Part shown: piece after piece, positions 60,775-64,000 of the stretch
How the letters are laid out: the number at the start of each line of letters is the position of its first letter
Position numbering within the stretch: position 1 is the first letter of the stretch
Source of the DNA: Blautia_A aquisgranensis
GTDB taxonomy: Bacteria > Bacillota > Clostridia > Lachnospirales > Lachnospiraceae
Direction: 5' to 3'
DNA length: 64,000 bases
NCBI RefSeq assembly: GCF_040096615.1
Contig: NZ_JBBMEJ010000010.1
Span: 73,701 to 137,700 of the forward strand
Notes under the pieces: model-generated
Told to the model about the DNA's origin: nothing
The model's database searches: none
Seen by the model: the letters and a program-made list of their open reading frames with translations, nothing else
Position numbers and translations under genes: made by a program

Positions 60775-61479
60775 TTATTTGTTATTTTCTTCTGCACGGC
60801 GATAATACTCTCCGTAATGCTTATAATAAGAAGAATAATACTTATCCGCTTTCGTATCAATCTTGTTCATAACTGCTCCAAGAATCTGGCAACCGCTTCT
60901 CTCAAGCTGTGAAAGTGCCTTCTGAGCATCCTTATAACGCACATTACCAGGCTCGATCAAAAAGATAGCACCATCACAATGTCTGCCGATCACAGCTGCA
61001 TCAATAACTGTTCCGATAGGCGGTGTATCAATTAATATGTAGCTGTAATACTCTCTGACTTTCTTTAAAAACAGCTGAAAAATATTCTCACTGAGCAGTC
61101 CGGACGGATTAGGTGCGGACGGACCGCCAAATATGATATCCATATTTTCATAGTTTGTCTCATAGATGATATCGTTAATATTAACCTGTCCGCTTAAGAA
61201 CTGAGAAAGTCCCTTTACCTCTTCTTCCACGCCAAGACGTCCTGCATAAGCAGTTTTTCTGATATCTGCATCCAGAAGAAGAACTTTTTTTCCGATACTT
61301 CCAAGCTCCTGGGCGAGACTCAGAACAACATCACTCTTTCCCTCGTTCGGAAAACAGCTTGTGATCAGGATTGTCTTAATACTCTGACCGGACAGCTGGA
61401 TATTGGTACGCAGTGTTTTAATAGCTTCATTATAATAATAATTTGATTTACGTTTATCCGTTAATGTGATTTTCTTCAT
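60775..61479 (-). CDS. Bacterial tyrosine kinase, CpsD/CapB type
   Basis: 234 aa. Walker A-like TSCFPNEGKSDVV (P-loop NEGKSD instead of GEGKST), Walker A' KKVLLLDADIRKT, Walker B ILIDTPPIGTVIDAA. The C-terminus is a Tyr cluster (YYSSYYKHYGEYYRR) for autophosphorylation. Controls chain length and export of surface polysaccharide with the adjacent Wzz-like membrane adaptor. Confidence 0.92.
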   Translation of the reverse strand: MKKITLTDKRKSNYYYNEAIKTLRTNIQLSGQSIKTILITSCFPNEGKSDVVLSLAQELGSIGKKVLLLDADIRKTAYAGRLGVEEEVKGLSQFLSGQVNINDIIYETNYENMDIIFGGPSAPNPSGLLSENIFQLFLKKVREYYSYILIDTPPIGTVIDAAVIGRHCDGAIFLIEPGNVRYKDAQKALSQLERSGCQILGAVMNKIDTKADKYYSSYYKHYGEYYRRAEENNK

Positions 61480-61501
61480 TGATCAGATTCCTCCATTTGA
61501 A

Positions 61502-62284
61502 TTAGCGATGACTTTTTTTCTTATTCTTTTTGTTTTTTACATTAACAAAGTCTTTTCTGTCAGGAATCTTGGCAAGAACAGAAACTCCCAGATATTTCTC
61601 AATATCCTCCTCTGTCTTGATCGTATCATCCATTACTGCAAGAATCACAACGATCGCTGCACATGCCACAAATCCCAGAAGGAAACCAATCTCTGCGTTC
61701 TTCTTTACACTAGGGGATGTTCTGACTGTTGCAATCTTACCAACTTCGATGATCTTAGGTGGGATAACTTCCATCTTATCGCCTATGTAAGAAGAAGAAA
61801 CACTGGCCACTTCATCTACAATCTCTTTTGCAAGAGCTGAATCCGAATTATTTACTGTGATCTCAAGAATACGGGTATCAGTCGGATTGTTGATCGTGAT
61901 CGTTTTTTTCAGATCCTCTGCTGTCATATCCAGTTTCAGATTTTCAATGACCTGCTCCAGAACCGGCGTACTTGTGATCAATACCGTGTAATCACTGGTC
62001 AGACTCGCACCCAGCTGCAGATCGGCCAGGGAAGTCAGCGTAGTTTCTTTGGAAAGAACCAACATACTGGACGTAGAACTGTAAATAGGAGTCATCATAA
62101 ACTGTGTATACGCTCCTGTCCCACACCCGCCGATCAGAGCTACCATCAGGATCAGCAAAATCTTCCTCTTCAGAGCCTTAAAAATCTCTCTTAAATCAAT
62201 TTCCACTTCATCATCATTGACATCTGCTACAGCTGCTGCAGATATTTTGCCGTTTTCTAATTTACTGTTCAAATTGTTCGCCAT
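61502..62284 (-). CDS. Wzz/CpsC-type polysaccharide co-polymerase and kinase adaptor
   Basis: 260 aa. Two membrane helices (ILLILMVALIGGCGTGAYT near residue 45; IGFLLGFVACAAIVVIL near 205) bracket a Wzz-like extracellular domain with coiled-coil helix. The C-terminal cytosolic tail is basic (KNKKNKKKSHR) and would dock the BY-kinase. First gene of the four-gene run. Confidence 0.92.
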   Translation of the reverse strand: MANNLNSKLENGKISAAAVADVNDDEVEIDLREIFKALKRKILLILMVALIGGCGTGAYTQFMMTPIYSSTSSMLVLSKETTLTSLADLQLGASLTSDYTVLITSTPVLEQVIENLKLDMTAEDLKKTITINNPTDTRILEITVNNSDSALAKEIVDEVASVSSSYIGDKMEVIPPKIIEVGKIATVRTSPSVKKNAEIGFLLGFVACAAIVVILAVMDDTIKTEEDIEKYLGVSVLAKIPDRKDFVNVKNKKNKKKSHR

Positions 62285-62369
62285 TGTTATTTCCTTTTCC
62301 TTCTTGATATAATGTAGTATTCTGTCACTGATGGTCTTTTACAGTAACATATTTTCATAAACCGCATAT

Positions 62370-62398
62370 ATTTTATCGTAGGATAGTCTAAAAGTCAA
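62370..62398 (-). promoter_or_regulatory. Promoter of the surface-polysaccharide run
   Basis: TTGACT, 17 nt, TAAAAT on the minus strand, ~85 nt upstream of the first gene. Confidence 0.72.
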
Positions 62399-62492
62399 TT
62401 ATATGATTCAGTTTTTGTCGAATCAGTTTGTAAACTTGTTACTTTCCAATATTAACTTGACTTAACAGTAACCAGAATTGAACTGAAATTGA

Positions 62493-63101
62493 ACTATTGT
62501 TGGTAAACTACTTTTACTGTGCTATAATATAAAAGAAATTGGAGGTGAAAAAAATGGCATCTATTCAATCTGCAAAAAGCTATATGAACCTAATGGCAGA
62601 AGCGCTACAGATGTTGATAATAAGGGACATAAAATGGAAGCACTTTCAGAACTACAGGAATGGTCTACAATACTTATTCACGTTCCGAATTTTCATCGTA
62701 TCGCAATCGTAATATGTGCAGAATTTTTAGCTGACTAGAAGCGTATCCAACAATTTATATGTGGAAGTTTAGGTGCAACGCTCCTGATAGTTCCTTCCTA
62801 TTCTAGAGGCGAACAGGATTTTATCAATACTTTGCCAGCTTTAAAAACTTATGGAACTACTATTGTATGGGGAAACTGCTGTGGAGCAGTCTCTTCTACG
62901 GAAAAAGCCATTGGCGGTTGTGGAATCGCAGGCACAACTCAGACTATTACTTTTGGCAGTAAGTGTTGTTGCGGTTTTTCATGTGAAAACATAAAAGCCT
63001 GCGTTTTTAAAATAAATATCCCTTTGGATTTCGAAGTTTCAAAAACCAAAAATTCTTTTCAGGATGAATTTGTAATTCATAATATTCAAAAAAATATTTG
63101 A
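62493..63101 (+). pseudogene. Degenerate nitrilase-like gene with in-frame TAG, 5' end missing
   Basis: One frame is open from 62493 to 63098, broken only by TAG at 62736-62738. Before the stop it encodes KKLYEPNGRSATDVD and FHRIAIVICAEFLAD, with the nitrilase Cys region (ICAEFL). After it come KRIQQFICGSLGATLLIVPS, TTIVWGNCCGAV and GGCGIAGT, matching the C-terminal part of the carbon-nitrogen hydrolase fold. No start codon with an RBS precedes this frame, so the N-terminal Glu and Lys catalytic regions are missing. The same fold is fused to some defence reverse transcriptases (DRT1), but I see no RT here. C-terminus has many Cys residues. Confidence 0.72.
62500..62528 (+). promoter_or_regulatory. 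Promoter and 5' end of an unrelated short ORF
   Basis: TTGGTA, 17 nt, TATAAT, then AGGAGG-like GGAGGTG and ATG at 62554. That ATG opens a 52-codon frame (MASIQSAKSYMNLMAEA...) ending at TAA 62710-62712 in a different frame from the nitrilase-like reading. It may be a gene start from elsewhere joined to the remnant. Confidence 0.5.
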
Positions 63102-63159
63102 ATAAATTATTATAAAAAAATTTCATAATCACTAATGTCCAAATAAGGAGGAGGATCTT

Positions 63160-63729
63160 ATGCGTAAAGAAATCTGGATGCATGCACAAACAAATTTGCC
63201 AGAAACTCTGGAAAAACATGAGTATGTAACTCTGACCCAATATGCATCCGATAATAAAGAACACATTATGGATGTATGGTACAATTCCGACAGTTCTTCA
63301 TTTGCCCAAACAGTCCGTTACGGAAATTCACAATTGAAACATTTTGAACATTATTTAGAAAAAAATTCAAAAGGCAATGCCGTTTTTCAACTCGGCACCT
63401 TAATGGGCGTTATAAAAACCCTTAATGAATTTTTCCAAGTAAAAGAAGAAGAAAATTTAAATGCCAAAATTTACCAAAAGCAGATCTCCTCAACTAAGCA
63501 TCTTAAAGATATTGTTTTATTATTAGAAGCTCATGGAATTATGACTCATTCAGAAATATGTCAGAATTTAGGATTAAAAGAATCTACTCTATCAGAGATA
63601 ATGAAAAAGTCAGCTTCTACAAATCTGATACTTTCTACCAAAGCAGGTAAATATAAATTGTATCGATTAAGTGATAACGGCAGGCATGTGAACTACTCGG
63701 CAACTGAGTTACCAGAGCATCTGAATTAA
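63160..63729 (+). CDS. Winged-helix-like protein, 189 aa, C-terminus altered by transposon
   Basis: ATG at 63160 follows AAGGAGGAGGATCTT. The N-half (~1-110) is an unrecognised domain; residues ~118-180 look like a winged helix (GIMTHSEICQNLGLKEST, SEIMKKSASTNLILSTKAGKYKLY). The last ~14 codons (VNYSATELPEHLN) are encoded in what looks like the right end of the adjacent transposon, so the original C-terminus is probably lost. It lies 58 nt after the nitrilase-like remnant in the same direction and may be its regulator or partner. The family is not recognised. Confidence 0.65.
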   Translation: MRKEIWMHAQTNLPETLEKHEYVTLTQYASDNKEHIMDVWYNSDSSSFAQTVRYGNSQLKHFEHYLEKNSKGNAVFQLGTLMGVIKTLNEFFQVKEEENLNAKIYQKQISSTKHLKDIVLLLEAHGIMTHSEICQNLGLKESTLSEIMKKSASTNLILSTKAGKYKLYRLSDNGRHVNYSATELPEHLN

Positions 63730-63900
63730 GGCGGGATACCGCCTTTTCAGGGTGCGTCCATGACACCACTACTGTTTGCTCTTTAGAGCTATACAGCTAC
63801 TTTTATTATTTCTGGCGTTTTTAGTCCGGTTACGGACAGTTCCTTTTTCTCTCCGGATACGGAGAGATATTTTCTCAGGATGTTATATGCACCTACAGCA
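63688..63900 (-). ncRNA. Putative omega-RNA (reRNA) of the TnpB element
   Basis: TnpB RNAs come from the 3' end of tnpB plus the element's right end. On the minus strand I see three hairpins in the expected area: GCTCT/AGAGC (63778-63789), GGCGG/CCGCC (63730-63743) and GGTAAC/GTTGCC (63699-63713), then GTTCAC at 63688-63693. The guide would be host sequence just beyond, at 63668-63687. The 5' limit cannot be set. Inference from family knowledge and structure only. Confidence 0.45.
63730..63747 (+). terminator. Short hairpin and T-run after the winged-helix gene
   Basis: GGCGG / CCGCC stem with a 4-nt loop and TTTT, immediately after the stop codon. The same hairpin may be part of the omega-RNA scaffold on the other strand. 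Confidence 0.55.
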
Positions 63901-64000
63901 TCTGCGTTATACTTCCGGTTTCTGTCCCTGTACAGTCCCCTTTGTTTTCGGTTGCATGGCTGTGCATATCTTTTTTCCACCTCTGGTGACAGCGGACTGC
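63789..64000 (-). CDS. tnpB: TnpB RNA-guided nuclease, C-terminal part, cut by window edge
   Basis: The last ~70 residues are visible. NADAVGAYNILRKYLSV near the end carries the RuvC-III Asp motif shared by TnpB proteins (DxxGAYNILR). The preceding CNRKQRGLYRDRNRKY region stands where TnpB has its zinc ribbon, but only one Cys is present, so the ribbon is degenerate as in some IS1341-type proteins. Ends with a TAG at 63789-63791; the 5' part lies beyond 64000. Confidence 0.85.
   Translation of the reverse strand, partial: SPLSPEVEKRYAQPCNRKQRGLYRDRNRKYNADAVGAYNILRKYLSVSGEKKELSVTGLKTPEIIKVAV

Larger units (their letters stand above)
63688..64000 (-). mobile_element. Right end of an IS200/IS605-family (IS1341-type) TnpB transposon
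   Basis: Holds the C-terminal part of tnpB and the hairpin-rich right end. The boundary near 63688 is set by the end of the hairpins and GTTCAC, and by the winged-helix frame running into it. The left end and any tnpA lie outside the window. No direct repeats are expected for this family. Confidence 0.7.

Noticed and set aside
63007..63264. Minus-strand 85-codon open frame
   Set aside because: Overlaps the nitrilase remnant and the winged-helix gene start; no RBS, and the composition is typical of antisense AT-rich DNA.

Overview
The window looks like chromosomal DNA of a low-to-medium GC, endospore-forming Firmicute, most likely a gut member of the Lachnospiraceae (Blautia/Ruminococcus-like). 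The evidence is the alpha/beta-type SASP gene, YlbJ- and GerW/YtfJ-type sporulation genes, T-box, THF and cobalamin riboswitches, strong AGGAGG ribosome-binding sites and near-consensus sigma-A promoters. Genus is an inference. No rRNA, tRNA or CRISPR array was seen.

Layout: 1-6.0 kb (minus) holds the 3'-truncated end of a cardiolipin synthase gene, rpsU with its own promoter, and a tyrS-alaS pair behind a tyrosine-specific T-box leader. 6.1-9.4 kb holds rnhA, a cell-wall-binding SleB-type hydrolase, a very cysteine-rich small protein, a 52-aa protein and two overlapping small unknown genes. 9.5-12.7 kb (plus) is a folate operon (THF riboswitch, folE, HD phosphohydrolase, folP, folBK). 12.7-14.3 kb is a sodium/proline symporter. 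14.4-21.3 kb (minus) is a six-gene Dpp/Nik-type ABC operon behind a cobalamin riboswitch and terminator, so it probably serves cobalt or corrinoid supply. 21.5-27.8 kb has an M14-type deacylase and the his operon hisZ-hisG-hisD-hisB-hisIE, the last carrying a degenerate HisF-like domain.

27.8-38.2 kb (mostly minus) holds housekeeping genes: recU, lepB, rluA-type, ygiQ, relQ-type synthetase, pepD, ylbJ (plus), then mgsA-rsmD-coaD and a coiled-coil gene. 38.2-45.7 kb holds an anchored nuclease, a SASP gene, an SGNH hydrolase, a Lys/Ala-rich protein, recG, a YloV/FakA-type DAK2 protein, an Asp23 protein and rpmB. 45.7-56.8 kb (minus) carries gerW, a DUF2953 protein, a NUDIX hydrolase, a class B PBP overlapping its FtsW/RodA partner by 98 nt, a U32 peptidase, zapA, ruvB, ruvA and trpS. 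56.9-62.4 kb holds an acyltransferase, a secreted protein and a four-gene surface-polysaccharide module (Wzz-like, BY-kinase, SGNH-like, LCP).

The right edge (62.4-64.0 kb) is the accessory part and the most unusual. A nitrilase-like gene lacks its 5' end and has an in-frame amber codon; it is followed by a winged-helix-like gene whose last codons run into the right end of an IS200/IS605-family TnpB element. The hairpins beside tnpB look like an omega-RNA scaffold, and its predicted guide would be taken from the interrupted gene. This suggests a decayed two-gene unit, possibly defence-related, disrupted by a TnpB transposon.
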